Below, piece after piece: positions 46,233-57,499 of a stretch of 64,000 nt of DNA (position 1 is its first letter; the number at the start of each line of letters is the position of its first letter). Both the position numbers and the translations under genes were made by a program. The stretch is taken from assembly GCF_026213295.1 (NCBI RefSeq), contig NC_079415.1, positions 33,943,030-34,007,029 on the forward strand, read 5' to 3'. The notes under the pieces are model-generated. The model saw only the letters and a list, made by a program, of their open reading frames with translations. It did no database searches and was not told the origin of the DNA. The DNA is from Gadus chalcogrammus. Lineage: Eukaryota > Chordata > Actinopteri > Gadiformes > Gadidae.

Positions 46233-46352
46233 CTAGAGCGGGCATGTCTCCACAGATATCCTCTTCAACCTTGATTGAAATGGTGTGACTGGCCATGTGG
46301 GAGGAGCCAGGGGCGTCCACACCCAGACTTTCTGAGGATGCGCCGCAGTATT
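46233..46352 (-). CDS. Fused exon A/L, symmetric 120 nt
   Basis: The 5' half is exon A head (EYCGASSESLGVDAPGSSHM, AS) and the 3' half is the linker (HTISIKVEEDICGDMPAL), joined by a deletion that removed the rest of A, the short intron and the start of L. The frame stays open, and the exon is phase 1 to 1 with an AG acceptor and a GTTAGT donor. It could sit as a cassette between L (46908-46971) and B (45710). Its expression is unknown. Confidence 0.6.
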   Translation of the reverse strand, partial: NTAAHPQKVWVWTPLAPPTWPVTPFQSRLKRISVETCPL

Positions 46353-46907
46353 CTGCAGAAGGAGAAAAAAATAAAGAGAAAGTAATTGTTTCGATACATT
46401 ATTTGCATGAAGGGAGGCAGTGTATATTTGTACACGTGAAAGAAACTTTTTAAATATATGTGTACGTAACATTGACCCAGAGGGTTTAAAATGTGTACAG
46501 CCGACACAGATTGACAGTTTTGGAGAGGGATGTCTCCTCCAGCACCCTCCCCCCTAGACTCAAAGCTCAAGCGGGGGCCAGGTGAAGGAAACTCAACGAA
46601 CACCAGCGCAAAATGATCTGAGCACAACATGACATGCAAGACAAGCGTAAATATTCTATTTTGACAATAACAAGCGACATTGTGTCCTTCCTTATAAGAT
46701 GATCAGCTAAAATACATACATTTTGAATTCAGTGATGTTTGGGAATGATAAACCAGCTCATGTGACATCTGTCTTAAAACCCTTTTGACTCGTGTTTTAG
46801 CAGGGCGCTGGTCATGGAGGACCAGGCTTTTTAGCGCAGGTAGACTCGAGTACATTCTCAGTTGATTCAGGTCGTTTGCTTGCGTAGATGCAATGTGTAT
46901 TACTAAC

Positions 46908-46971
46908 CTACAGCGGGCATGCCTCCACCAACCTCATCTTCAACCTTGATTGAAATGGTGTCTGGGGTCTG
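46908..46971 (-). CDS. Linker exon L (unit III, second)
   Basis: 64 nt, phase 0 to 1, donor GTTAGT: QTPDTISIKVEDEVGGGMPA. It can join the fused exon or exon B at 45710 in frame. Confidence 0.55.
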
Positions 46972-47013
46972 CTGCTTTCCATACAGAAGGAAACACACAC
47001 AAGACATATTCTT

Positions 47014-47309
47014 TCATTTTGACAGAATATTTGCATCACAAATGTGTGTGCTTGCTATGGGTGTGTGCTGGAGTTGTAACAGAGGAAGCCTCTCTTTTGG
47101 ATGGTGAATGAGAAGATGATTTCCAACCTGCACACTCAGCTCCTCGTGGCCGTCCGTCGCCAGAGGGCCCTCCCGTTTTTCGTGGACAATCACAATCTTC
47201 AGCTCCTCCCTGTGACTGGCCAGGTGGGAGGAGCCAGGGTCGTCCACACCCAGACTCTCCGAGCTGGCGCCGCGCTGCGTGCTACGGTCTCTAAAGGCAG
47301 CGCAGTATT
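47014..47309 (-). pseudogene. Exon A with in-frame internal deletion (unit III, second A)
   Basis: The head begins EYCAAFRDRSTQRGASSES. The segment between TDGH and EELSVQVGNHL is deleted in frame, removing the most conserved part (FTASEVEALNSLSADHS to LVC). The usual donor after the exon is also deleted. It is still open but probably not functional. Confidence 0.5.
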
Positions 47310-47918
47310 CTGCAGAGGGAGAAAAAAAGACAACGTCATTGTTTTGATACATTAAAGCCGTAAAAGGCGGCAGTGTGTATTTGTACACGTGAATGAAACT
47401 CTTTAAATTTATGCATGTGTATGTAACATTGACACAGAGGGTTTAAAATGTGTACTGCAGACACAGATTCACAGTTTTGGAGAGGGACGTCTCCTCCAGC
47501 ACCCTCCTCCCTAGACTCAAAGCTCAAGCGGGTGACCAGTTGGGGAAACTCAACGAACACCAGCGCAAAGTGATCTGAGCACAACATGACATGCGAGACA
47601 AGCGCAATACTCTATTTTGACAATAACAAGCGACAACGTGTCCTTCCCTGTAAGCTGATCAGCTAACATTTATACATTTTGAATTTGAGAAGAGTTTGAG
47701 AACGAAGCAGCTCATGTGGCATCCGTCTTGAAACCCTGTTTCGACTCTTGACTGATTCCATCTTTGAAATGCAACTCCCAAGTTTGACTCGTGTTTTAGC
47801 AGGGCGCTGGTCCTGGGCTTTTCTAAAGAGGACCAGGCTTTTTAGCTCAGGCAGAATCAAGTACATTCTCAGTGGATCCAGGTCGTTTGCTTCCGTAGAT
47901 GCAATGTGTATTACTAAC

Positions 47919-47982
47919 CTACAGCGGGCATACCTCCATCAACATCCTCTTCAAGCTTGATTGAAATGGTGTCTGGGGTCTC
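47919..47982 (-). CDS. Linker exon L (unit III, first)
   Basis: 64 nt, phase 0 to 1, donor GTTAGT: ETPDTISIKLEEDVDGGMPA, with Gln replaced by Glu at the first codon. Confidence 0.55.
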
Positions 47983-48104
47983 CTGCTTTACACATAAAGA
48001 AGGAAACACCCACAAGACATATTCTTTCATTTTCACAGAATAGTTGTTAATCCCCACTTACGACACATTGAATCATAAAGGTGTGGGCTTTCTATGGGTT
48101 TGTT

Positions 48105-48446
48105 TTAGAGTTGTAACAGAGGAAGCCCATCGTTTGGATGGTGAATGAGAAGATGATTTCCAACCTGCACACTCAGCTCCTCGTGGCGGACCAGCCGCTC
48201 GCCGCGCTCCAGGCTCTTGGCCGCGCTGTGGTCCGCAGACAGCGAGTTCTGGGCCTCCACTTCTGACGCGGTGAAGAGGGTGTCATGGCCGTCCACCGCC
48301 AGTGGTCCCTCCCCTTTTCCATGGACGATCAGGATCTTCATTTCCTCGCTGCCACTAGACATGTGGGAGGAGCCAGGTGCGTCCACACCCAGACGCTGGG
48401 GTGGCGCCGCGCTGCATGCTACGGTCTCCAAAGGCATCGCAGTCTT
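48105..48446 (-). pseudogene. Exon A, frameshifted (unit III, first A)
   Basis: The acceptor and EDCDAFGDRS are kept, but a 2-nt loss at the ATSES codons shifts the frame and gives a stop soon after. The rest (LGVDAPGSSHMSSGSEEMKI to LPLLQL) is open in the other frame. Confidence 0.7.
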
Positions 48447-48539
48447 CTGCAGGGGGAGAAAAAAAAAGACAAAGTCATTGTTCTGATACATTATTTGCAT
48501 TAAAGGAGGCAGTGTGTATTTGTAACATAGTTGCATAGG

Positions 48540-49649
48540 CCGCGGCCGCTTGGGGTCCCCATAGGGGGGGCCCCCCAACCAACCAAAACTAAGGGTTCGG
48601 AAATAAGCGGCTCAAATAAAAGAAAAAAAGCTAGCTAGCGAGCGAGCGAGCGAGAGAGAGAATCAAGCAATAGATCACTTCAGTCAGTGGCATGTGCTCA
48701 TTATACCACTGTGAAGGGGGTCGCCGGCCCCTTCACAGTGGTATAATGAGCACATACCACAGCCTGTCGTGATCTATTGCTTAATTATATGTAGGCCTAT
48801 TCGGCATATTGAACCGTCGGCCTAATGCGCCTCCTTTTTGACTTATCGGACAAACGGTCCTTCGGAACAATGGGTTCGGTTTTCGTAAAATTGAACCGTC
48901 GGCCTAGTGGCATGTCGATCTAATGGGAAATATTTCGGACCATTGAGACGTCGGAACAATGAGGTGTCGGAATTACGTGCAGGCCCCCGTCAATAGTAAT
49001 AAGTGGGCGTATTGGTGCGTTCCAGGCAACCCGTAACCCGTGTTTTACACAACCTTCTACCCGTGAGAGAGCCCTGGAATGGCAGTCAAACCCGCAACTC
49101 AGCACCCGTGAATTCGTACCAGATCGATGTACTCCCAGCTCTAGCTCGTAACTTTGGGGCTAAAAAGTGGCCCTGGAAAGGAACGCAGCATTACCTCCTC
49201 ATCAGTAAACGCTAGAACTACTGCGGTCACGTCGCTGGTAAAAGACAGTTGTATTCATTTGTAGTAGGGTGAGCAGACAGTCTTAAAGATTCGGAACATT
49301 CCCTTGGTATCCAAGCAGTAGAGATCAGTACCTGTACCCCCTTTGTTGAATTGTGCCCCTTCTCCCCCTGGTTTGCAGAGGTGCACGCTCAGTCAGAACG
49401 GTGATCCAAATAACAAACACACTCGCGTTACAGGGTGTGTGTGTGTGCGTGTGCGTGGGTGTGTGCGTGCGTGTGTGCGTCCGTGTGTGTTTGTGTTCAC
49501 ACACACATACCTGATGCCATCTCTAGCTTTGCATTAGCGACAGTAGCTGGGCTGTTAGCTTTAGAGCTAATGCTACAGCAACATTAGAAGCGTAACAAGG
49601 TAACCATACACAGTAAGCCAACAGCATGATACAGTGTTGGTTGACTTAC
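48540..49649 (-). other. Spacer of unit III without CQTD exon
   Basis: It holds a hAT-like piece (GGCCGCGGCCGCTTGGGG, also near 55950), an inverted repeat (48665-48782), sequence shared with 56340-56560 and the post-THAP intron block (49200-49640). I searched for the CQTD exon and do not see it, so this unit may go from THAP directly to L. Confidence 0.5.
48665..48782. repeat. Hairpin with ~54-bp arms
   Basis: Arms AAGCAATAGATCAC... and ...GTGATCTATTGCTT enclose a near-perfect inner stem (GCTCATTATACCACTGTG with its complement) and a loop of about 10 nt. It resembles a foldback MITE. Confidence 0.8.
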
Positions 49650-49923
49650 TTGTCCGAGGTTTGTAGCTGAGCCATGGAGAGTTGGTACTGATCCAGACTT
49701 GATTTTCAGACGTTGAGCAAGTCCAGCTCTGTATTGGCCCAAGTTGAGGAAGCAGTCGTCGGTGAAATGTTTGGCGCAGACTGGCGGATCATTTCCAGAG
49801 AAAATCAAAATTAACCCACTCGTTCTTTAGAGGCTCGGATGAAGGAACAAAAAACATACTTATGTGTTCATTTGTACATCCAAACAATGCGCAACTACTG
49901 CGCTTCGCTCGTTTCCAACCCAT
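49650..49923 (-). pseudogene. THAP exon with 1-nt insertion (unit III)
   Basis: MGWKRAKRSSCALFGCTNEH and EPLKNEWVNF are followed by a frameshift from one extra base (the exon is 274 nt, not 273). The second half (NDPPVCAKHFTDDCFLNLGQ) is open in the next frame. The donor GTAAGT at 49644-49649 is intact. A single recent lesion. Confidence 0.8.
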
Positions 49924-51331
49924 GATGTCTCTCCAGGAAAGAACATTGTGTACGCGCAAACGGTCGTAGCTCATTTTCTCATGGGCTCCAGCCGGTCAAG
50001 CCCCTCCCATGTTATGCACGTCACACGCCAAGGCCTGCCTACAGTGCAGCACGTCATCGTGGTTAGTTCAGGGACAGTCGGGAATTCGGATACTCGGTCA
50101 AAGCAGCGCCTGGATTTGCCTGGATGTCGGATGTCATGTTGTTTTCCTCCTAGTAGCTACTACATAAACGTTTACTAAACGAACGAGTTCAAGAAAAATT
50201 GAAATATTGAATTATTTGAAATTATTATTGATGTGAGGACACCTTATTCCACTATAGCAACAATGTAGCCACGACCGTGCATTATTATTGTCTATGACTT
50301 TTTGAATGAAGATTAATTTGTATTTTTTATTTGTATTTATATTTTTGATTGATTTACATTTTTAATAAAAATCAAGTGAACATAAAAAACGTGTTTGCAC
50401 TGTCTTTCGCATATACATATTGTGTTTTTGCTATTAATAAATAGGTTTGTCATCGTTTATGTCACTAACAGAAACTAACTAACTAGAAGAATAATACAAT
50501 GTTAAGGAGTGGAGAAGTGAGGCTTCATCAATTACCAGATTGTACAACAATCAGTCAAAGAAAGCATTATGCCATTTACCTATTTTCCAATGATGTAGTT
50601 CTACATTAGTCTAAAAGAAAGTTTTAGACTGAGAAACTTTTCTTTAACCACTTTTTAGGCAACCTCAATCTGTTAACCCCTCTGTATTCATACCGACTAT
50701 TTTGTTTGCTCAAATATTTACCTATGCCAGACAGTTTTAGGCCTACCATCTGATCAGCCCTGTCTAAAATATTACATTTCTATAGAGGGCATCCAGTACA
50801 TCTTTTGTACTTTCATCTTTTGTTATCTTATTTTTATTATCATACCTGAACTATTTTCTCACCCATACTGCGTCATGTCCTATGTATTGATGTGTCATAA
50901 CCTTTGGTACTGTATTTGCCTGTTTGTGTGGAGTGTATTTTGGGACTTGTCCAGGTCATCAAGGGCAGTGGTACCAAACAAATGCAACCCCTTCCATGGA
51001 ATATTATGATTGAATAAAGCCAATGATAGCAAATAATGAAAATCATTACCAAAATTAGTTTATATTATTCAGCAACAATAAACACTCTTCTGATCAAACT
51101 ATGTAATGCAGACCAAGCCGTTCCGCTGCAAAAAAAAGTACAATTATCTTTACATCCTGCAGTGAAACAAGGGGAGATGTCCACCACTGCCACCACTGCT
51201 TTTCTCCTGATCCATGAAAGTGTTATAAAGTGGGTGATACTGGAGGCGGTTCTGAACGGCCTCGGACATCTTCAGTGTACATCTCTCGACTCCACCACCA
51301 AGTAGTTTACCCATCTGCCTGGCATCGTTGT
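49924..51331. other. Intergenic between units II and III
   Basis: Upstream flank of the THAP exon, then about 1.2 kb of AT-rich unique-looking sequence. I see no supported gene. One short minus-strand open stretch near 51180-51310 is unidentified. Confidence 0.4.
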
Positions 51332-51478
51332 GTGTGACACGACTTGCCAGCAGATTGGTAAAAATGACAAACTTGCAGAAGGTTTGTCATTTTTTTCCAG
51401 TCTGCTGGCAAGGTGTCACACTCAGTGATTGAGGCAAATCACTGTCCTATAGTCTATAGGACAGTGATTTGCCTCAAT
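51332..51478. repeat. Two adjacent hairpins
   Basis: Hairpin 1 (51332-51421): GTGTGACAC...CTTGCCAGCAG with complementary CTGCTGGCAAG.GTGTCACAC. Hairpin 2 (51428-51478): a perfect 25-bp arm (ATTGAGGCAAATCACTGTCC...) around a single central base. Confidence 0.85.
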
Positions 51479-51759
51479 ATCAGAATAACAACCAAATTCC
51501 TAATTTGAGTCAGTTTAAAGGAATTTCTATACATTCTCATTGGACCTAGATACCTCCCGTCCTAGATACCTACCGATTTCTTTGTTGTGTAGATTCCTTT
51601 AAATGTCTTGCAGCCATGTCCACTTCACCCATATTGTGTATTGCAATTTAGCTTGGTCTCTCCTCAGGCGAAAACTAAACTCCAAAATGGCCAGTCCCCC
51701 TCACCATTGTATTAACCCACGATGTGAACGTTTCCTATAAGAATCAACTAAAACCCCTC

Positions 51760-52327
51760 GTCTCATTGAATGTATGCTTGGTAACTTTGCTTCCTGTATC
51801 TTCCCATGATCAAGCGCCAAAATTAAATCAAATATTTTGCTGTCAGAAGTGTCAGAGAAACAAGTCATTCTTCATCACACATAAATTAATAACAATAAAA
51901 ACGGAAAGCAAATCAAAAGTTGGAAAGCGTTTAATTGTGATATATATATATTTAACAAATACAGGCTAGAGGTGTCAATCCAGGCGTCCGGTTACCCCAT
52001 GGCAAAGCACCCCATTGCCTGTGTGCTTGAGCATGTGCACACACAAATAGCTTGGGTCGCTGCAGCCAGGGCCGGTTCTAGCCCTTTGGTAGCCCTAGGC
52101 GAGATTCAGTTTTGTGCCCCCCGTTCCCATAGCGAGTGTTACCTTTTAATTGCCATTACTATACTAAACATCACTGAAGACTCATATTAACTAATATACC
52201 TTTACTTTGCTTGGCAGTTTTTTCACCCATTTATAGCTCTGCTATACCACATTACAAATAAAACAACGAGTGATGCGTGGACACCGACAGAAATGTTTCA
52301 GTTTTTTTTATTAATACGTTATTCTTA
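51760..52327 (-). other. 3' flank of unit II array with MITE end
   Basis: Conserved flank (TCTTCCCATGATCAAGC, AGCAAATCAAAAGTTGG). A CAGGGCCGGTTCTAGCCC terminus near 52067 marks a hAT-type MITE remnant running towards the array end. Confidence 0.5.
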
Positions 52328-52744
52328 TTATTTTCCGCCGGTTTGAGTCCTCATGTGGGTCTTAAGGGAGGTGCGGTAACTGAAGCGCATCTTGCATTGG
52401 TCACACCTGTAAGGCTTCTCGCCGGTGTGAGTCCTCATGTGGATCTTCAGCCCGGTGCTCTCTACGAAGCACATCGTGCATTGGTCACAACTGTAGGGCT
52501 TCTCGCCGGTCTGAGTCCTCATGTGGATCTTCAGCCCGGAGCTCTCTACGAAGCACATCGTGCATTGGTCACAACTGTAGGGCTTCTCGCCGGTGTGAGT
52601 CCTCATGTGGATCTTCCACCTGTTGCTGTTTCTGAAGCTCTTCATGCATTGGTCACACTTGTAGGGCTTCTCGCCGGTGTGAGTCCTCATGTGGATCTTC
52701 AGGGTGGAGTTCTGACTGAAGCGCTTTGTGCATTGGTCGCACTT
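52328..52744 (-). pseudogene. Fingers 13-17 after premature stop (unit II)
   Basis: Five more C2H2 fingers in the same frame as the upstream array but behind a TAA. They end MRTQTGGK and a stop. They would be part of the protein without the stop. Confidence 0.7.
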
Positions 52745-54132
52745 TTAGGGCTTCTCCCTGGAGTGAGTCCTCATATGGATCTTCAGCTTGGGGCCCGTAC
52801 TGAAGCTCTTCGTGCATTGGACGCACTTGTAGGGCTTCTCCCCGGAGTGAATCGTCATGTGGGTCTTCAGGGTGCCATTCAGACTGAAGCTCATCGTGCA
52901 TTGGTCACACTTGTAAGGCTTCTCGCCGGTGTGAGTCCTCATGTGGATCTTCAGCCCGGAGCTCTCTACGAAGCACATCGTGCATTGGTCACAACTGTAG
53001 GGCTTCTCGCCGGTGTGAGTCCTCATGTGGATCTTCCACCTGTTGCTGTTTCTGAAGCTCTTCATGCATTGGTCACACTTGTAGGGCTTCTCGCCGGTGT
53101 GAGTCCTCATGTGGATCTTCAGCCCGGAGCTCTCTACGAAGCACATCGTGCATTGGTCACAACTGTAGGGCTTCTCGCCGGTGTGAGTCCTCATGTGGAT
53201 CTTCCACCTGTGGCTGTTTCTGAAGCTCTTCATGCATTGGTCACACTTGTAGGGCTTCTCGCCGGTGTGAGTCCTCATGTGGATCTTCAGGGTGGAGTTC
53301 TGACTGAAGCGCTTTGTGCATTGGTCGCACTTGTAGGGCTTCTCCCTGGAGTGAGTCCTCATATGGATCTTCAGCTTGGGGCCCGTGCTGAAGCTCTTCG
53401 TGCATTGGACGCACTTGTAGGGCTTCTCCCCGGAATGAATCGTCATGTGGGTCTTCAGGGTGCCATTCAGACTGAAGCTCATCGTGCATTGGTCACACTT
53501 GTAGGGCTTCTCCCCGGAGTGAGTCCTCATGTGGCTATTCAGCTGGCCTTTCTGACTGAAGCACTTCATGCATTTGTCACACTGGTGGGGTTTCTCGCCT
53601 GAGTGAGTCCTCATGTGGACGATCAGGTCGCATTGCCATAGGCAGCGCTTACCGCATTGGTCACACATGTAGGGCTTCTCCCTGTAGTGAGTCATCACGT
53701 GGCGGTTCAGGTAGCCTTTCCGACTGAAGCGCTTCATGCATTGGTCGCACCCGTACGGCTTCTCGTGGATGCGGACGCGGATCTGATTGGCCTTGTTGGG
53801 AATAACCTTGCCACACAAGACACCGGGCCGGCCCTTGCGTCCGCCCTGATGCTCAGTCAGCTCCTCAAGGCGGGCGAGCCTCACGCTGCAGTTCAGGCTC
53901 TTGGCCACGCTGTGGTCAGCGGACAGCGAGCTCAAGGCCTCCAGTTCTGACGCGGCAACGAGGGTGTCATGGCCGTCCACCGCCAGTGGGCCCTCCCCTT
54001 GTCCGTAGACGCCCAGGATCCGCAGCTCCCCGTTGTGACTTGACATGTGGGAGGAGCCCGGGGCGTCCACACGCAGACTCTCCGAGGTGGCGCCATGCTG
54101 CGTGCTGCAGTCTCTGATGTCATTGACGTCTT
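52745..54132 (-). CDS. Exon B: C2H2 array, 12 fingers then premature stop (unit II)
   Basis: Phase-1 start EDVNDIRDCSTQHGATSES. Twelve complete C2H2 fingers. Fingers 4-5 (CTMSFSLNGTLKTH, CTKSFSTGPKLKIH) recur as 11-12, and the pair FRNSxRWKIH / FVESSGLKIH alternates. The array ends at TAA in the codon for the first Tyr of finger 13 (EKP-stop), where the sister copy reads TAC. Upstream: L exon 54654-54717, exon A 54840-55174, CQTD exon and an intact THAP exon. With the THAP exon this is the best candidate for an expressed THAP plus C2H2 protein. Confidence 0.8.
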
Positions 54133-54653
54133 CTTCAGTGAAGAAAACAAAGACGGGGAGAAAGTAAAGGTATTAATTCATTATTTGCCCAATGGGATAC
54201 AGTATGTACTTTGAACACACTTGTGTGTATTGGAAGAATTATATTTTGACATTCTTTCTTTCTAACTTCTATTTGTTGATTATGCATTTTCCTTGTCCCC
54301 CTTTGGGGGGGTCAAGGGTCAAAGGCTCCAGCTCAGAAGGCACCGCTACGTCTCCGCCGTTTAAGGATGAGGGGAGGTCATCAAGACACAACCCAGGTCA
54401 CCTGTTGTTGCCTCATCACATGTTATACCAATACTGTAGTCATAATGGGAGTCAGAGCTGATTCAGCATTCCTGACAACCGTCTGCCATGAAGAGGATGT
54501 AAATCATTCTACTATAGACTGTATAAGTTTTAGCAGGGCGCAGGTTATTATGCTTTTCAAAAGAGGACCAGGCTTTTTAGCGCAGGTAGAATCGAGTACA
54601 TTCACAGTGGATCCAGGTCGTTTGCTTGCAAAGATGCAATGTGTATTACTGAC

Positions 54654-54717
54654 CTACAGAAGGACTGCTTCCACCAATATCCTCTTCAACCTCGATTGAA
54701 TTGGTGTCTGGGGTCTG
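54654..54717 (-). CDS. Linker exon L (unit II)
   Basis: 64 nt, phase 0 to 1, donor GTCAGT: QTPDTNSIEVEEDIGGSSPS. It joins in frame to exon B at 54132. Confidence 0.6.
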
Positions 54718-54839
54718 CTGCTTTCCACATAAAGAAGGAAACACACACAAGACATATTCTTTCATTTTCACAGAATAGTTGTTAATCCCCATTTATGACA
54801 TATTGAATACTAAAGGTGTGGGCTTTCAATGGGTCCGTT

Positions 54840-55174
54840 TTAGAGTTGTAACAGAGGAAGCCTCTCTTTTGGATGGTGAATAAGAAGATGATTTCCAACC
54901 TGCACACTCAGCTCCTCGCGGCAGTCCAGCCACTCGCCGCGCTCCAGGCTCTTGGCCGCGCTGTGGTCCGCAGACAGCGAGTTCAGGGGCTCCACTTCCG
55001 ACGCGGTGAAGAGGGTGTCATGGCCGTGTGGGCCCTCCACTTTTCCGTGGACGCTCAGGAACTTCAGCTCCTTGCAGTGACTGGACATGTGGGAGGAGCC
55101 AGGGGCGTCCACACCCAGACTCTCTGAGGTGGCGCCGCGCTGCGTGCTACTGTCTCTAAAAGCATCGCCGTCTT
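54840..55174 (-). CDS. Exon A (unit II)
   Basis: Phase-1 start EDGDAFRDSSTQRGATSES. Four residues are deleted in frame (EGPHGHDTLF). The A half is open through LPLLQL and a stop. The CQTD exon at 55684-55816 feeds it in phase. Confidence 0.6.
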
Positions 55175-55683
55175 CTACAGAGGGAGTAAAAAATGACAAA
55201 GTAATTGTTTTGATACATTATTTGCATAAAAGGAGGCAAGTATGTATTTATACACTCAACGAACACCAGCGCAAAATGATCTGAGCCCAACATATATGAT
55301 GCATGATATACTGTATATACGATATGAGCACGACATGCGAGACAAGCGCAAATATTCTATTTTGACAATAACAAGCGACTAAGTGTCCTTCCTTGTAAGC
55401 TGATCAGCTAACATATATACATTTTGAATTCATTGATGTTCAAGAATCATAAACCAGCTCATGTGGCAGCTGTCTTGAAAACCCTTCTGGGCCCTTGACT
55501 GATTCCATCTTTGAAATGAAACACCAAGATTGACTCGTGTTTTAACAAGCCGCTGGTCATGATGCTTTTCCAAAAGAGGACCAGGCCTTTTAGCGCAGGT
55601 AGAATCTAGCATCGGCCTAGAATCTATTATGCCTAGAATCTACTTCCTCAAAAGTAAATGAGCTCAAGTTGGAAAGTGCATAC

Positions 55684-55816
55684 CTTCAATTGTAAAGTGG
55701 GGCTGCAAAGTCTTTAAGGATAGCTGTGTGCCTACAGTATGTGTTTCCAGGTGGTCTGTCTGGCAGGCAACATCCCTTGAGGGAAGCTGCCGAATGGAAG
55801 CACTTGATGAGCTGGG
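55684..55816 (-). CDS. CQTD-motif exon (unit II)
   Basis: 133 nt, phase 0 to 1, donor GTATGC. It starts PSSSASIRQLPSRDVACQTD and contains VGTQLSLKTLQPHFTIE. Together with the intact THAP exon (56963-57235, phase-0 donor) it gives an in-frame THAP plus CQTD segment. Confidence 0.65.
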
Positions 55817-55924
55817 CTGTGAAGAGACAACAAGGTCAAATTAGTACTCAATTTATTACTTTGTATATATTCCAGGTGCAAGTTGTAAGAAGATATAAGA
55901 TAAGCATGTTTAGGCAATGACATT

Positions 55925-56340
55925 AGCCCCAGTAGCGGTCTTAACATAAAGGCATAGGCCGCGGCCCGCTTGGGGTCCCCATAGTAACCCTAACTCTAAC
56001 CCAAAAAAAAAAAAAAGAATAATGTATATTTTCTTTTTTGAAATACACAAACAGAGACGAAGCATGACGATCCGAAACGCGAAAATAAAATTAAGGGTTA
56101 AGAAAAGAGCTAGGAAATAAAGTGACCCAAGCGGCTCAAATAAAAGGAAAAATAAATAAGACGCCGCTAAATATCTGGCAACAAGGCAGCCAAAGATGAA
56201 CCACTCTTTTACGGCTACTGTTGGGGATACAGACAGGAACAAAACGTCCAAAGCGTTGAACATGCCGCCCGCTGCAGCAGCAGCAGCAAGCTGTGAAGTG
56301 GCGCTAGGTGAAGACCTGTGATAAGACGTCAATAAGTAGT
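55925..56340. mobile_element. hAT-like remnant in intron 1 (unit II)
   Basis: Begins CCAGTAGCGGTCTTAACAT, followed by GGCCGCGGCCCGCTTGGGG, telomere-like CCCTAACTCTAACCC and a GC-rich end with CAG repeats. No transposase frame is visible. Confidence 0.4.
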
Positions 56341-56962
56341 AATAAGTGGGCGTATTGGTGCGTTCCAGCCAACCCATATTTTCACTACCTTCTACCCGTG
56401 AAAGTGCCCTAGAACATCAGTCAAACCAGCAATTCACTGTGATTTCGTACCAGATCGATGTATTCCCAGTTCCAGCTCGTCACTTAAGGGCTAAAAAGTG
56501 TCTCTGGAAAGGAACGCAGCATTATCTCCTCATCAGTAAACGCAAGAACTACTGCGGTCACGTAGCTGGTAAAAGACAGTTGTATTCGTTTGTAGTAGGG
56601 TGAGCAGACAAGTCTTAAAGATTCGGGACATTCCCTTGGTATCGAAGCAGTGGAGATCAGTACCTGTACCCCCTTGGTTGAATTGTGCCCCTTCTCGTGT
56701 TACCCCCCTGGTTTGCAGAGGTGCACGCTCAGTCGGAACGTTGAATCAAAAGCAAAGAAGTGTACAACACTCGCGGTGTGTGTGTGTTCACACACATAGC
56801 TGATGCCATCTACCTTTGCATTAGCGAGTCACTGGGTTGTTACTTGTTAGCTGCAGAGCTAATGCTACAGCAACATCATAATGGTAACACGGAAGCCATA
56901 GACAGTAAACCAACAACAATGTTGTAGTGATAATAAATATACAGTACAGTTGGTTGACTAAC

Positions 56963-57235
56963 TTTTCCGAGGTTTGTAGCTGAGCCCCGGAGAGTTGGTA
57001 CTGATCCAGACTTGATGTTAAGACATTGAGCAAGTCCAGATCTGTATTGGCCCAAGTTGAGGAAGCAGTCGTCAGTGAAATGTTTGGCGCAGACTGGCGG
57101 ATCATTTCCAGAGAAAATAAAATTAACCCACTGGTTCTTCAGAGGCTCGGATGAAGGAACAAAAAGCATACTTTTGTATTCATTTGTACATCCAAACACT
57201 GAGCAACTGCCGTGCTTCGCTCGTTTGCAAGCCAT
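56963..57235 (-). CDS. THAP-domain exon, intact (unit II)
   Basis: MACKRAKHGSCSVFGCTNEY starts a 91-residue exon. THAP C2CH zinc finger: Cys11 and Cys16, Pro27, Trp36, Cys49 and His52 (VCAKHF), then the basic C-terminal part with VPTL. It ends at a GTTAGT donor in phase 0. THAP domains bind DNA in a zinc-dependent way. The start follows the GC-box segment. CQTD (55684-55816) and L (54654-54717) exons both fit its phase. Confidence 0.8.
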
Positions 57236-57340
57236 GATGTCTCTCCAGGAAAGAACTTTGCGGATGCTCACACGGTTGTAGCTCATTTTCTCATGGGCGG
57301 TCGGGACATATTCTCTGGGCGGGCAAAGCCGAGAAAGGTA
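57236..57340 (-). promoter_or_regulatory. GC-box promoter-like segment (unit II)
   Basis: GGGCGGTCGGGACATATTCTC and CTGGGCGGGCAAAGC lie 60-100 nt upstream of the THAP ATG, conserved with units IV and V. Probable promoter, no TATA box. Confidence 0.4.
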
Positions 57341-57435
57341 CGGAACCCATAAAGGGACATGGGGTTAAGATGAATAAATAAACGTTTCTTGTGAGCACGA
57401 GAAAGTATCTGGGGAGAAGGTATGCAAATCACTGG

Positions 57436-57499
<64 letters not shown>

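Noticed and set aside
52277..53602. 441-residue plus-strand frame
   Set aside because: The same mirror effect opposite the unit II array; no start context or independent homology.
55995..56010. Telomere-like CCCTAA repeats
   Set aside because: Only two or three degenerate units inside a MITE-like piece; not a telomere.
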